A stretch of DNA of 64,000 bases from Anaerolineae bacterium (GTDB lineage Bacteria; Chloroflexota; Anaerolineae; Aggregatilineales; Phototrophicaceae). Of this stretch, positions 40,620 through 49,598 are shown one piece after another. Under the pieces are notes generated by a model that was not told where the DNA came from, did no database searches, and saw nothing but the letters and a program-made list of their open reading frames with translations. Location: positions 1-64,000 of the forward strand of contig JALHNT010000003.1 of the NCBI GenBank assembly GCA_022843385.1, given 5' to 3'. Within the stretch, counting starts at the first letter, position 1. Every line of letters starts with the position of its first letter. The translations under genes and the position numbers were made by a program.

Positions 40620-41347
40620 GAACCGTTCTCCGGTGGCGGAGGATCGCGCCGCAGCTTCATCACCTTGAAGGTCTCGGCATAGCCGAAGCCGCTGGCTTTG
40701 CCCGTCTCACGATCCCAGCCGCGCACCATGTCACCGACTTCCGGCCCCAGTTGTGACTTGTGACAGAGCAGCGATTGCAGCTTGCGCTCGATCTGCGGCG
40801 TAACATCGATGACGGTGTTGTGGCGTTCCGGGAAGAGCAGCCATAATTCATTGACATCGTGCGGCTCAAAACCTTCCGCCAGCAGTTCGGGGAAAATCGG
40901 GCGCGTCCCGGCGCTGGGGAACACCGCATACAGGGCCGCTTCGCCGGCAGCCCGATGATCCGGGTGGTTAATGTAGAAGTCACCGGCCAGGATTAGCGTC
41001 GGGTCCTGGCACATCACCACATCGGGTCGGATTTCGCGGATCAGCCGGGTCAGTTCGCGGCGCAGTTCCATCGTCGCCTGCAATGCCCCATCCGCGTGGC
41101 CGAGGAAACGCACATCCTGGACGCCGACCAGCGCGGCCGCCTGACACTGCTCATCCTGCCGCTGCCGAATCAATGCTTGCAAATCTTCACCGGGTTTGTT
41201 GCTGCCCGCGGCGCCATTCGTGACCATGCAGTAGATGACCTGGGCACCGGCGTCGGTCCAGTTGGCTATCGTTCCGGCTGCGCCAAATTCGATGTCGTCG
41301 GGATGAGCGGCGATCACCAGGGCGCGCCTGGGGGTTGAAGTCGTCAT
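40616..41347 (-). CDS. PIG-L (LmbE) family N-acetylglucosamine deacetylase-like
   Basis: A 243-residue zinc-dependent deacetylase. RALVIAAHPDDIEFGAAG carries the AHPDD metal/catalytic motif and NHPDHRAAGEAAL the third zinc ligand. Family members remove the acetyl group from GlcNAc moieties in mycothiol, bacillithiol, GPI anchors or antibiotics. A GT4 gene in the same operon is reminiscent of thiol-cofactor pairs (MshA/MshB, BshA/BshB), but the GT4 here does not look like BshA and no ligase gene is present, so a surface glycan is equally possible. ATG with GAGGA upstream. Confidence 0.85.
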   Translation of the reverse strand: MTTSTPRRALVIAAHPDDIEFGAAGTIANWTDAGAQVIYCMVTNGAAGSNKPGEDLQALIRQRQDEQCQAAALVGVQDVRFLGHADGALQATMELRRELTRLIREIRPDVVMCQDPTLILAGDFYINHPDHRAAGEAALYAVFPSAGTRPIFPELLAEGFEPHDVNELWLLFPERHNTVIDVTPQIERKLQSLLCHKSQLGPEVGDMVRGWDRETGKASGFGYAETFKVMKLRRDPPPPENGS

Positions 41348-41419
41348 ATGAACACGTCCTCGTTGGCCGGGTTGGAGTATCCTATTCTAACGACGAAAGC
41401 CGCAAACATGAACGCCGAA

Positions 41420-41746
41420 TTAGGTCGGAGTGCTGCCCCCCGCTTCCTCATAAACCTCGGCAAAGTAGGCCTGATAGCTGTTTGGCTCGAAGCGACGCCC
41501 CAGTTCAGCGCCAGCTTCCTGCCCGGCCTTGGAACGCAGCGATATCTGGAACTGGTCAAGGTTGGCGAAATAGATTTCCAATGCGCGATAGAAAGGTGGT
41601 TCGCCTACCGGACTGCCCAGGACATCGACCACCTGACGTCGCTGAATATCGGGCATCCGTTCGATCAGCGCCAGCAAATCGGTATAAGCTGTCTCAAAGT
41701 TGGGGAGGTTTTTTGGACGATGAAAGATGATTACAAATTTGACCAT
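41420..41746 (-). CDS. EthD-family ferredoxin-like-fold protein
   Basis: About 108 residues from MVKFVIIFHRP (41746, AGGAA upstream); the track start adds 12 residues from the terminator region of the upstream gene. The pattern of a KFVIIFHRP first strand, LPNFETAYTDLLALIERMP helix, PPFYRALEIYFANLDQFQISLRS second half matches EthD/dimeric alpha-beta barrel proteins (usual length about 100). These are small heme- or hydroxyquinone-related or unknown-function proteins. No neighbour clarifies the substrate. Confidence 0.65.
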   Translation of the reverse strand: MVKFVIIFHRPKNLPNFETAYTDLLALIERMPDIQRRQVVDVLGSPVGEPPFYRALEIYFANLDQFQISLRSKAGQEAGAELGRRFEPNSYQAYFAEVYEEAGGSTPT

Positions 41747-41762
41747 GTATCGTTCCTGAATG

Positions 41763-41789
41763 AAAAACCGGGCTGCTGCCAACCCGGTT
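41763..41789 (-). terminator. Intrinsic terminator after the ElaB/DUF883-like gene
   Basis: AACCGGG pairs with CCCGGTT over a ten-base loop, followed on the minus strand by TTTTTC. It lies 27 bases after the ElaB-like stop and just before the EthD-like start. Confidence 0.8.
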
Positions 41790-41815
41790 CATTCATCGTG
41801 GCTGAATGATTGACC

Positions 41816-42184
41816 TTAATTCCTGTCGCCACCGCGCAGCATCAGCCCCAGCACCAGTCCGATGATGAGAGCGACAATTGCAATCTGCATGGGGTTGTTG
41901 CGGACTACCTTGGTGGCCTGCTTGCCCATCTCTTCCACTGGATGATGGTTCAGGTAATGAGCGGCCTTTTCCAACCCTTTTGCTACTTCATCAGCCGTCT
42001 TGTGCAGATCGGTCTCTTGGCTGTTTTCGCGGGCTTCGCGGCGAATGGTCTCGGCAGCGCTGTTCAGAGTCTTGACGGCATCCTTGCGGACTTCGTTGGC
42101 CTTGTCGCGCAGTTCGCGCCCGATTTCGCCCAGGTCTTTGACGACATCCTGTACTTTGTCAGCGGTTCCGTTTGCGCCAGTCAT
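41816..42184 (-). CDS. ElaB/YqjD/DUF883-like tail-anchored protein
   Basis: A 122-residue protein made of a long amphipathic, charged helix (KVQDVVKDLGEIGRELRDKANEVRKDAVKTL, later TADEVAKGLEKAAHYLNHHPVEE) and a C-terminal membrane segment (MQIAIVALIIGLVLGLML) ending in RGGDRN. This is the layout of ElaB/YqjD/DUF883 proteins, some of which bind ribosomes at the inner membrane in stationary phase; that role is family knowledge. AAAAGGAG stands well spaced before the ATG, and a TACAAT -10-like element lies about 40 bases further upstream. Confidence 0.75.
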   Translation of the reverse strand: MTGANGTADKVQDVVKDLGEIGRELRDKANEVRKDAVKTLNSAAETIRREARENSQETDLHKTADEVAKGLEKAAHYLNHHPVEEMGKQATKVVRNNPMQIAIVALIIGLVLGLMLRGGDRN

Positions 42185-42459
42185 GATCCACTCCTTTTGC
42201 CTACGGCTAACCTGTTTACGCTATCATTGTACCGCGAGTACGGCTGTGCTGGCGAGTGTCACTCTCGCCATCCCATAATGATTCAGGTGCAGCAGCCTGA
42301 ATGGGACAAAAGTGCTATCGCTCTTGTTTGCAAACGTTCCGAGTTCGATTTCAGGATGTTTATTTTTTGTAAACGCTGCGTACTCAACTCCTATAGACCC
42401 ATTTCTGAAAAACGTATATGGTGGCAGGGAGTTTAACGCTATCTTACGTTTGGGGCCTT

Positions 42460-45400
42460 ATGATCCGTTCAAAACATCGCTTGACTACATGGATCGGTGC
42501 AGCGCTGATGGCTGCCATCAGCCTCGTTATTCAATCAAATGTGATGGCGCAGACACCATCGCCGGTTTCGCAGGAATGGACGCAGGAGGCACACGATGCC
42601 CAGCGTACTGGTTATACACCTGAGAATCCTCTCTTGCCCTGGACATTTCTATGGAGTTGGAATGGCCCCGATGCCAACGGCGGCACTGGAGGACATTTCT
42701 ATAATGCGCCACCCGAAGCCCGCACGGTAACGGGTGGGAGCTTTGTGTATGTGCCGGCTGGCAGCCGCGGTCTGTATGCGCTGAATAAACGCACAGGACA
42801 GCAGGCTTGGAATGTCACGGCAGCGACCTTCAACGCGACTCCGGCTTATGACCCGGCTACGGGTTTTGTTTATGTCGGCGGTGCCGATGGTCGTCTGTAC
42901 AAGATCGATTCGCGCAACGGCAGTGTGACAGGCAGCTACAACGCTGGCAATCCGCTCAACAAATCGATGCTGCTGGTCGGTGGTTTTGCCTATGTGGTGA
43001 CTGATAATGGGCAGCTTCATAAGGTCGATACAGCCACGATGGCGCGCGTCTGGGTCTATAGCGGCAACGCGGCTATTGCCACTCCGCCTTCGTACTCGGC
43101 CTCGCGTGATGTGCTGGTGTACGCGACCAACGACCTGTTTGTTCATGCTGTCGGCAACAGTAATGGTGCTGGACGCTGGCGCGTCAAGCCAACGCCTAAT
43201 CCGGCTGGTTTCCCCAACGAGTTCGATGGTATGTGGCCGGTCATCGCCGAACAGCATGGCATCGTGTTCGTGCGGATGCGCCTCGATCACAACGCCGGAT
43301 TGTGGGGTGGACCAGGGCCAAATGGGATGTACCCGAACAGTAATGCTGAGACACGGACATTCCTGCAAAATAACCCTCGTCTGAAAAACCTGTTTGCCTT
43401 GAGTCTCGACACCGGCAGTGAGGCTTTCATCCCGGCAGTTGGCTATGGTGGGGTCGAGGCGCTGGTGAACAATACCCCGTATATGGATGTTGGACCGGTG
43501 CCGGTCATCAAAGTCCTGCCCGATGGCAAAGAAGTCGCCTATATGAATTTTCGCAGCGGTCAGGGTAATCCGCCAGATGGTCGCTGGGATTCACACATGG
43601 GCGAGATGGTACTGGATAACACAACGGTTCCGGGTCTGGTGGCCGGGGATCTGCGCTTTGTGGCCTACCCCAATTCATCCATGAAAGTGACGGACGAGCA
43701 GACACCCTTTACGTTGGCTGCCAACACACTGTTCCGGGCGCACTGGGGTGCCAGCGAGAGCGTCACCATTCAAAACCGGGCTAACAATCTTGGGCTGACT
43801 TTCGCCAGTCCGATCACGGCCCAGGCCAACCCAACCGTCATTCGGCGGCAGACGGCCTGCAACAACTTCAATCCGACCACGCGCTGGACCACCTGCGGTC
43901 TCACCTTGTTTCAGGATGGTCGTTTCTGGAATGGGCCAGGATTCTGGGTGTATTGGAACGTTCTTGATCCACCAACGCCGCTACGCAGCGCCTATAGTGA
44001 CGGCCTGCTGCCGCGCTACACCTATGTCAGCGATGGTCTCATCATTGTTCAGGGCAATGGTGGCGAGCTGTTCGTCCTGCGACATAGCGGCACTCCGTTG
44101 ACGGGCGGAGCGACACCTACACTAGGATCTGCTACTGCGACTTCTGCCGCAGCGACGGCTACTTCAGTGCCGCCAACCGCGACCCGTATCCCGCCGAGCG
44201 TGACAGCAGTGCCCAATCAAGGGGGCAGCAGTACACCACTGGTGACAACCATCGCCGCTAGTGCCTCACAGGTCGGGCGCTACCAGCGCTATGAGGTAAA
44301 CTTCCAGATCAGCAAGAGCTTCCCGGCGGACTCAATGCTGCCTTATTACTACTATGATCCGAGCGACACAGTGGGCGTGAATGGTATAACCATCGATGGT
44401 CATTTCACGTCGCCCAGTGGTCGGGCGCTGGTGCTGCCAGCCTTCTATTATCAGGATTACACTCGCTCGAATACTGCGCCAGTGGTGATGACGCCGAGCA
44501 ATACCTATCTATGGAAGCTGCGGTTTGCGCCAGAAGAAGTGGGCAACTACACCTACCACATCACCATCACCGACAGGCATGGCACCACCCGCTACCCGGC
44601 CATTGGTACCTTGAACGTGAGCGTCACCAACTCGGCGTCGCGTGGCTTCGTCCGCGTATCGCCCCGCGACTCGCGATTTCTGGAGTTCTCGAATGGCGAG
44701 AGCTTCGTCCCGATTTCCAGCGGACGTCAGTGGTGGCGACCTAACGGGCTGCGCAGTCTGGATTATGAACAGACCTTTGACGAATTCGGACGCAATGGGA
44801 TCAACCTGACCCGTATCTGGGATCAGAACGATGGCTTTGGATTGACGGTTGAAGGTCATTTCGATCAGTATAAGTATCCGGATGACTTCAACCCTGAGGA
44901 TCGTGGCACGGATCTGAACACGATCCCCAAAGGTACTCAGATGAACCAGCGCGGCAATTATGAGCTGGACAAGATCTTTGAAGCGGCGGAACGCAACGGC
45001 GTCTACATTCAGTTGACCGCCAAAGGCGATCCCTATTGGATCTGGGATGCCTCGGTGCACAACAATCCGCCAGTGGCCTGGGATAATCCGGCACGGCTAC
45101 GGTACTGGCAGCGCAATTTCCGCTACCGGGTGGCGCGCTGGGGCTATTCCACATCCCTCATGGCGTGGGAACACTGGAACGAGCTGGGGCATGTGTCGCT
45201 CAGTTCAGATGTATATCGCTTCTACCAGGCTTACTCAACCTACCAGCGGCAGACTGATCCCTATCGCCACCTGCTGACCACCTCGCAAGGGTCGCAGGCG
45301 TGGAGTCCAGCCTTCTGGTCGTCGCCGGTGGTGGATATCGCCAATTATCACGACTACATGATGATCTCGCGCTACGGCCCTGATCTGACCTATGATGCAG

Positions 45401-47475
45401 CCAACTTCGTCTATCGCTTCGCCCAGTGTTTACGCACCCCTACCGGTGGGCAGTGCGGGCTGGGGCTGGGCGATGGCTCAACCTGGCAGGGTGCGCCACG
45501 CCCGATCATCTGGGGTGAGCTGGATACTGGAACGACCGCCTGGAATGAAGCCAATCCGCAGCCGAAAGCGACACATGATATGCGCTGGGCCGGGTTGTTC
45601 TCGCCGGTGGGCATGGCACCGATTGACTGGTACTTCCTAAATCAGTCAGATAGTTTCATCGCAACTAAGCATCGCGAAGCTAAGATCGCCGCAGATTTTT
45701 TTCGCGGGATGGATTATGCCGGCAAACGCTTCACTTATCTCTCGACCGCCGATGTGCGGCTGACCAGCGAACTCATCACGACTGGCAATCCCCAACTGCG
45801 TGTGCTGGCGATGCGGGCGGGAGATGGCACGGAAGCCTATGCCTGGGTGCAGAACAAGGGTAATGCTCGCTGGGATCAATCGGCTGTGCCAGCGCCCTTG
45901 ACGACCACCTTCGTCATCAGCGGGTTGGCAGCCGGCAACTATCGGATTGAATACTGGGATACCTACACTGGACAGGTGACCGCTGGCGGCGTGGTCAGCG
46001 CGGTGAACGGTTCGGTCACGGTGCCAGTGAATGGGCTGACGCGCGATGTCGCCATCAAGATCATCGGCACCCGCCAGACGGCTGCTACTTCCACACCGAC
46101 GTCGCCCGTTGCCCAGCCCAGCGCGACCCCGACCCTGACACCCACTGTCACGGCTACGCTGACTGCGACGGTTACGCCGACGAACACGCCGACGGTCACG
46201 GCCAGCGCAACCGCGACAGCAACCTCAACCAATACATCGGTGCCACCAACGGCAACCTTCACTCCGACCAACACGCTGGTACCGCCGACCGCGACGTTCA
46301 CCATCACGCCGAGCTTCACACCAGTACCACCAACGGCAACCTTCACTCCGACCAACACGCTGGTACCGCCGACCGCGACGTTCACCATCACGCCGAGCTT
46401 TACGCCGGTGCCACCAACAGCAACGTTTACAGTCACACCGAGCTTCACACCAGTACCACCGACGATGACGTTCACCAGCGAACCGCCGACAGCAGCGCCG
46501 ACTGTGACTTCGGTCAGCCCGACCATCGTTCCGTTGACGCGAGGTGTGCGGCTGCGGGTCAGCCCGGCGACGGCCAATGTGAATGAGACGGTTCAGGTGG
46601 CGCTCGATCTGGTGGATGTCACCGATGTCTATGCGCTGCAAGCCCGCTGCCAGGTTGATCCAAACGTCTTGGGTGGCATCAGGTATGCTGGGTCAGATGG
46701 CTTCAATACCAGCAACAGCTTCTTCGTGGATCGGGGCTATCAACCGGATGGCAAGTGGACGATTGCAGCTAGCCGTCTAAAGCCCAACCCGGCGATCACC
46801 GGCAGCACGACGGCCTTCATCCTGAACTATCAGGTGCGCTCGACCGGCAGCACGCCGATCATCTGTGAAATCCTGGCAGTGGACATCAACGGGCGCGATA
46901 TTCCGATGGATGTGACCAACGGGTTGTACAACGATCCATCCGGCGTGGTGCTGCCACCGATCATCTCACAGCCGACTGCCACGCCGACGCTGACGCCGAC
47001 ACCGCTGCAACCGTCTGCCTCACCGACGCCGGGCTTGTTGAGCAGCGTGGCCGGTGTGGTGCGCTATCCAAACATCAGCAACACGGCTGGCATCGTGGTG
47101 GGGTTGTTCGCGGGTGATACCCTGCTGGCACGGCTGGAACCGGATGCTAATGGCAATTACCGCTTCATCGATGTGCCGGTGGGCAGCTACCGGGTCGTGA
47201 TGGGCGCGGCCCAGTCGTTGATCGTCCAGTTCAATGTGATCATCCAGAGCGATGGTCAGATGATCGATCTGGGGACAGTCTTCCTGCCGATGGGGGATAC
47301 CGATGGCAATGGAGTTATCGACATCGCCGATGCCGGTCTGGTCGGGGCGAACTTCGACAATGCCAGCACCATCGTCCCGGCAGCCGATCTGAACCGCGAT
47401 GGCGTCATCAACATCTATGACCTGGTGGTGGTGGGTGGCGGTTTCGGACTGACATCACCCGTCATCGCAAACTGA
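42460..47475 (+). CDS. Giant secreted glycosidase with cohesin-like domain and dockerin
   Basis: About 1671 residues (start MIRSKHRLTTW). Order: signal peptide; PQQ-like beta-propeller (about 35-540, with KRTGQQAWNVT and VYVGGADGRLYKID); Thr/Ala/Pro linker; DUF5060 (about 595-727); clan GH-A-like barrel and C-terminal sandwich (about 728-1190) with acid/base candidate Glu in WEHWNELGH (about 908) and nucleophile candidate in IIWGELDTGT (about 1020); long Thr/Pro linker (about 1208-1360) encoded by an 84-base tandem repeat; cohesin-like domain (about 1361-1497, VRLRVSPATANVNETVQVAL); a CnaB-like domain (about 1528-1611, DANGNYRFIDVPVGSYRV); and a type I dockerin with two calcium loops, DTDGNGVIDIAD and DLNRDGVINIYD. 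It should be extracellular; substrate probably a plant or microbial polysaccharide. Confidence 0.82.
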   Translation: MIRSKHRLTTWIGAALMAAISLVIQSNVMAQTPSPVSQEWTQEAHDAQRTGYTPENPLLPWTFLWSWNGPDANGGTGGHFYNAPPEARTVTGGSFVYVPAGSRGLYALNKRTGQQAWNVTAATFNATPAYDPATGFVYVGGADGRLYKIDSRNGSVTGSYNAGNPLNKSMLLVGGFAYVVTDNGQLHKVDTATMARVWVYSGNAAIATPPSYSASRDVLVYATNDLFVHAVGNSNGAGRWRVKPTPNPAGFPNEFDGMWPVIAEQHGIVFVRMRLDHNAGLWGGPGPNGMYPNSNAETRTFLQNNPRLKNLFALSLDTGSEAFIPAVGYGGVEALVNNTPYMDVGPVPVIKVLPDGKEVAYMNFRSGQGNPPDGRWDSHMGEMVLDNTTVPGLVAGDLRFVAYPNSSMKVTDEQTPFTLAANTLFRAHWGASESVTIQNRANNLGLTFASPITAQANPTVIRRQTACNNFNPTTRWTTCGLTLFQDGRFWNGPGFWVYWNVLDPPTPLRSAYSDGLLPRYTYVSDGLIIVQGNGGELFVLRHSGTPLTGGATPTLGSATATSAAATATSVPPTATRIPPSVTAVPNQGGSSTPLVTTIAASASQVGRYQRYEVNFQISKSFPADSMLPYYYYDPSDTVGVNGITIDGHFTSPSGRALVLPAFYYQDYTRSNTAPVVMTPSNTYLWKLRFAPEEVGNYTYHITITDRHGTTRYPAIGTLNVSVTNSASRGFVRVSPRDSRFLEFSNGESFVPISSGRQWWRPNGLRSLDYEQTFDEFGRNGINLTRIWDQNDGFGLTVEGHFDQYKYPDDFNPEDRGTDLNTIPKGTQMNQRGNYELDKIFEAAERNGVYIQLTAKGDPYWIWDASVHNNPPVAWDNPARLRYWQRNFRYRVARWGYSTSLMAWEHWNELGHVSLSSDVYRFYQAYSTYQRQTDPYRHLLTTSQGSQAWSPAFWSSPVVDIANYHDYMMISRYGPDLTYDAANFVYRFAQCLRTPTGGQCGLGLGDGSTWQGAPRPIIWGELDTGTTAWNEANPQPKATHDMRWAGLFSPVGMAPIDWYFLNQSDSFIATKHREAKIAADFFRGMDYAGKRFTYLSTADVRLTSELITTGNPQLRVLAMRAGDGTEAYAWVQNKGNARWDQSAVPAPLTTTFVISGLAAGNYRIEYWDTYTGQVTAGGVVSAVNGSVTVPVNGLTRDVAIKIIGTRQTAATSTPTSPVAQPSATPTLTPTVTATLTATVTPTNTPTVTASATATATSTNTSVPPTATFTPTNTLVPPTATFTITPSFTPVPPTATFTPTNTLVPPTATFTITPSFTPVPPTATFTVTPSFTPVPPTMTFTSEPPTAAPTVTSVSPTIVPLTRGVRLRVSPATANVNETVQVALDLVDVTDVYALQARCQVDPNVLGGIRYAGSDGFNTSNSFFVDRGYQPDGKWTIAASRLKPNPAITGSTTAFILNYQVRSTGSTPIICEILAVDINGRDIPMDVTNGLYNDPSGVVLPPIISQPTATPTLTPTPLQPSASPTPGLLSSVAGVVRYPNISNTAGIVVGLFAGDTLLARLEPDANGNYRFIDVPVGSYRVVMGAAQSLIVQFNVIIQSDGQMIDLGTVFLPMGDTDGNGVIDIADAGLVGANFDNASTIVPAADLNRDGVINIYDLVVVGGGFGLTSPVIAN
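46243..46440 (+). repeat. 84-base tandem repeat encoding the Thr/Pro linker
   Basis: Units beginning CCACCAACGGCAACCTTCAC start at 46243 and 46327, with a third diverged partial unit at 46411, giving a period of 84 bases (28 residues, TATFTPTNTLVPP type). The first two are nearly identical, so the linker length has probably changed recently by slippage or recombination. Confidence 0.8.
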
Positions 47476-47502
47476 TATGCGGGAAATCTGACTTAAACAA
47501 GG

Positions 47503-47531
47503 GGCGGCTTTTCAGGGCCGCCTTTTGTTTT
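47503..47531 (+). terminator. Intrinsic terminator after the giant glycosidase
   Basis: GGCGGC and GCCGCC form a six-base GC stem (eight-base loop) followed by TTTTGTTTT. It lies 28 bases after the glycosidase stop and overlaps the stop of the convergent permease gene; on the minus strand the tract after the stem is poorer in T. Confidence 0.85.
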
Positions 47532-48489
47532 ACACCTTCTTGTCGCTGCGCGGATCGAGGGCGTCGCGCAGGCCATCGCCGACGAAGTTGATGCTCAACA
47601 CTGTCAGCAGGATGAGCAGGCTTGGGAAGAACCAGTACCAGGGCGCGTCACGGATGATCTGGAACTGCTGCGCTTCGGTCAGGATGTTGCCCCAACTGGC
47701 GGTGGGAGCCTGTACACCTAAGCCGAGAAAGCTGATATAGGCTTCCGAGAGGATGGCTGAAGCGACGCCGAGTGTGAGCGCGACGATGATCGAGGCCAGG
47801 GTATTGGGCAGGATGTGGGCGGTGATGATGCGCCAGTTGGGCAGCCCCAACGCCCGCGCCGCCAGCACAAATTCCGTTTCTTTGAGCGACAGCACATTGG
47901 AACGCACGATGCGTGCCAGACTCATCCAGCTCGTCAGGCCGATGATGATGATGATGACGACCACACTGCCGCTGAGGGTGCGCCCGAACAGCTCAATATC
48001 CGGGATGCGGCTGCCAAACGATTTCGCCATCACCAGCAGGAACAACAAGGATGGAATACTGAGCATGGCTTCGGTCAGGCGCATCAGTAGCGCATCGATC
48101 AGGCCGCCATAGAACCCGGCAATCGCGCCAACGGCTGTGCCAACCGTGACTTCGACCAGCACCGCCAGCAAGCCGATCAGCAGCGAAATCTGCCCACCAT
48201 AAATGGTACGCGCCATGATGTCGCGCCCGATGCGATCGGTGCCGAAGGGATGTTCTGCCGAGGGCGGGAGCAGCCGGATGCTGGTGTCGTTGCGATTGGC
48301 GTAGGCTTCAGTGAAGATGAACGAACCAACCACGATGTAGAGGATAACCCCGATCAGAATGACCAGGCCGAACATGGCCGCCCGATGCCGTAGAAAGCGA
48401 CGGATCACGCGCTGGGTTGGCGACTGGGGCTGAATATGGGCGTCAGTGGCGGCCAGCCGAACGGGTTGGGTGGTGGCGCTGCTTGCCAT
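47530..48489 (-). CDS. Peptide/nickel-type ABC transporter permease (DppC-like)
   Basis: About 319 residues from MASSATTQP (48489, AGGAGG upstream; the track start is 15 codons earlier). Six membrane segments; an N-terminal OppC_N region (FLRHRAAMFGLVILIGVILY), the PFGTDRIGRDIMARTIYGG motif typical of DppC/OppC and the inner-membrane coupling segment EFVLAARALGLPNWRIITAHILPN (EAA motif). With the DppB-like gene and the binding protein it forms an importer for peptides, nickel or related solutes. No ATPase gene follows: the operon ends at the terminator of the convergent gene. Confidence 0.92.
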   Translation of the reverse strand: MASSATTQPVRLAATDAHIQPQSPTQRVIRRFLRHRAAMFGLVILIGVILYIVVGSFIFTEAYANRNDTSIRLLPPSAEHPFGTDRIGRDIMARTIYGGQISLLIGLLAVLVEVTVGTAVGAIAGFYGGLIDALLMRLTEAMLSIPSLLFLLVMAKSFGSRIPDIELFGRTLSGSVVVIIIIIGLTSWMSLARIVRSNVLSLKETEFVLAARALGLPNWRIITAHILPNTLASIIVALTLGVASAILSEAYISFLGLGVQAPTASWGNILTEAQQFQIIRDAPWYWFFPSLLILLTVLSINFVGDGLRDALDPRSDKKV

Positions 48490-48503
48490 GGGGTGCCGCC
48501 TCC

Positions 48504-49529
48504 TTAGGTATAACGAATACGCGGGTCGAGCCACGTATAGACCAGATCGGTCAGCAGTTGAAAAACGACGACGGCCACCGTGATGAGCATCAGGATGCCC
48601 ATGATGACCGAATAATCCGCCCGTCCCAGGTGGTCGATGAACAGGCGCCCCATGCCGGGCCAGGCAAAAATGCTCTCGGTGACAATGGCACCGCCCAGCA
48701 GGAACGGCAGATCGAGACCGATGAGCGTTGCCAGCGGCAGGGCGGCATTCTTGAAGGCGTGGCGATAGAGGATGTTGCGCTCGGTTAGCCCTTTGGAACG
48801 CGCCGTGCGGATGTAATCCGAACTGATGACTTCGAGCATGTTGGAGCGAATGTAACGGCTGTAGGCGGCGATGCTGATGAGCGAGACCGTCAGCACCGGC
48901 AGCGTCATCGTCCAGACCAGTTCACCCAGGCTTTGGGTATCGCCGGGGTTGCTGATGGTGGGGAAGTAGGGCAGACCCCATTCACGGAACTTGACGGCGA
49001 AGATATACATCAGGCCGAAGCCGAGCAGGAAAATCGGCATCGAGAACATGATGAAGGAAAAACTGGTCAGGATGTTATCGATCAACGAATACTGACGGAT
49101 AGCCGATATGACGCCGATGAACAGCGCAAAGGCCCAGATCAGGACTTCCGCCGAGAGCATCAGCAGCAGGGTGTTGGGCAGCCGGTCCGCAATGATCTCA
49201 ATCGCTGGCTGGCGGGTGACAATCGAAATGCCAAAATCCCCCAGCAGGACACCGCGCCGGGTGCCGGGGGTTTCGGCGATGCCATCGCCATCGCGATCAA
49301 ACAGCGCCCACTGGTTGCCGATCAGCCAGTAGAGATATTGTTCCACCAGCGACTTATCCAGCCCCAGTTGACGCCGCAGCCGTTCCCGATCTTCAGCGCG
49401 GGGTGGCACCCGTCCGCCGAGGGTCGCCAGCGGGTCGCCAGCCGACTGGAGCAAGGCAAAAATGACAAAGCTGACAAACAACAATAACGGGATAGCCTGT
49501 AACAAGCGGCGGATGATATAACGCCCCAT
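48504..49529 (-). CDS. Peptide/nickel-type ABC transporter permease (DppB-like)
   Basis: About 341 residues starting MGRYIIRRLLQAIPLLLF, the classic DppB/OppB opening. Six membrane segments, an extended periplasmic loop carrying LDKSLVEQYLYWLIGNQW and the EAA coupling region DYIRTARSKGLTERNILYRHAFKNA. The periplasmic loop holds an unusual insertion, FDRDGDGIAETPGTRRG, with an Asp-rich turn that looks like a calcium-loop. The start is 14 bases after the upstream gene region and the next permease begins 14 bases after its stop. Confidence 0.92.
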   Translation of the reverse strand: MGRYIIRRLLQAIPLLLFVSFVIFALLQSAGDPLATLGGRVPPRAEDRERLRRQLGLDKSLVEQYLYWLIGNQWALFDRDGDGIAETPGTRRGVLLGDFGISIVTRQPAIEIIADRLPNTLLLMLSAEVLIWAFALFIGVISAIRQYSLIDNILTSFSFIMFSMPIFLLGFGLMYIFAVKFREWGLPYFPTISNPGDTQSLGELVWTMTLPVLTVSLISIAAYSRYIRSNMLEVISSDYIRTARSKGLTERNILYRHAFKNAALPLATLIGLDLPFLLGGAIVTESIFAWPGMGRLFIDHLGRADYSVIMGILMLITVAVVVFQLLTDLVYTWLDPRIRYT

Positions 49530-49598
49530 CGCCTCTTCCCCTGATAGGCGGAGGGGCGCACCCATGCAGTGCGCCCCAGCGTCGCGTCGTCGATGGTG

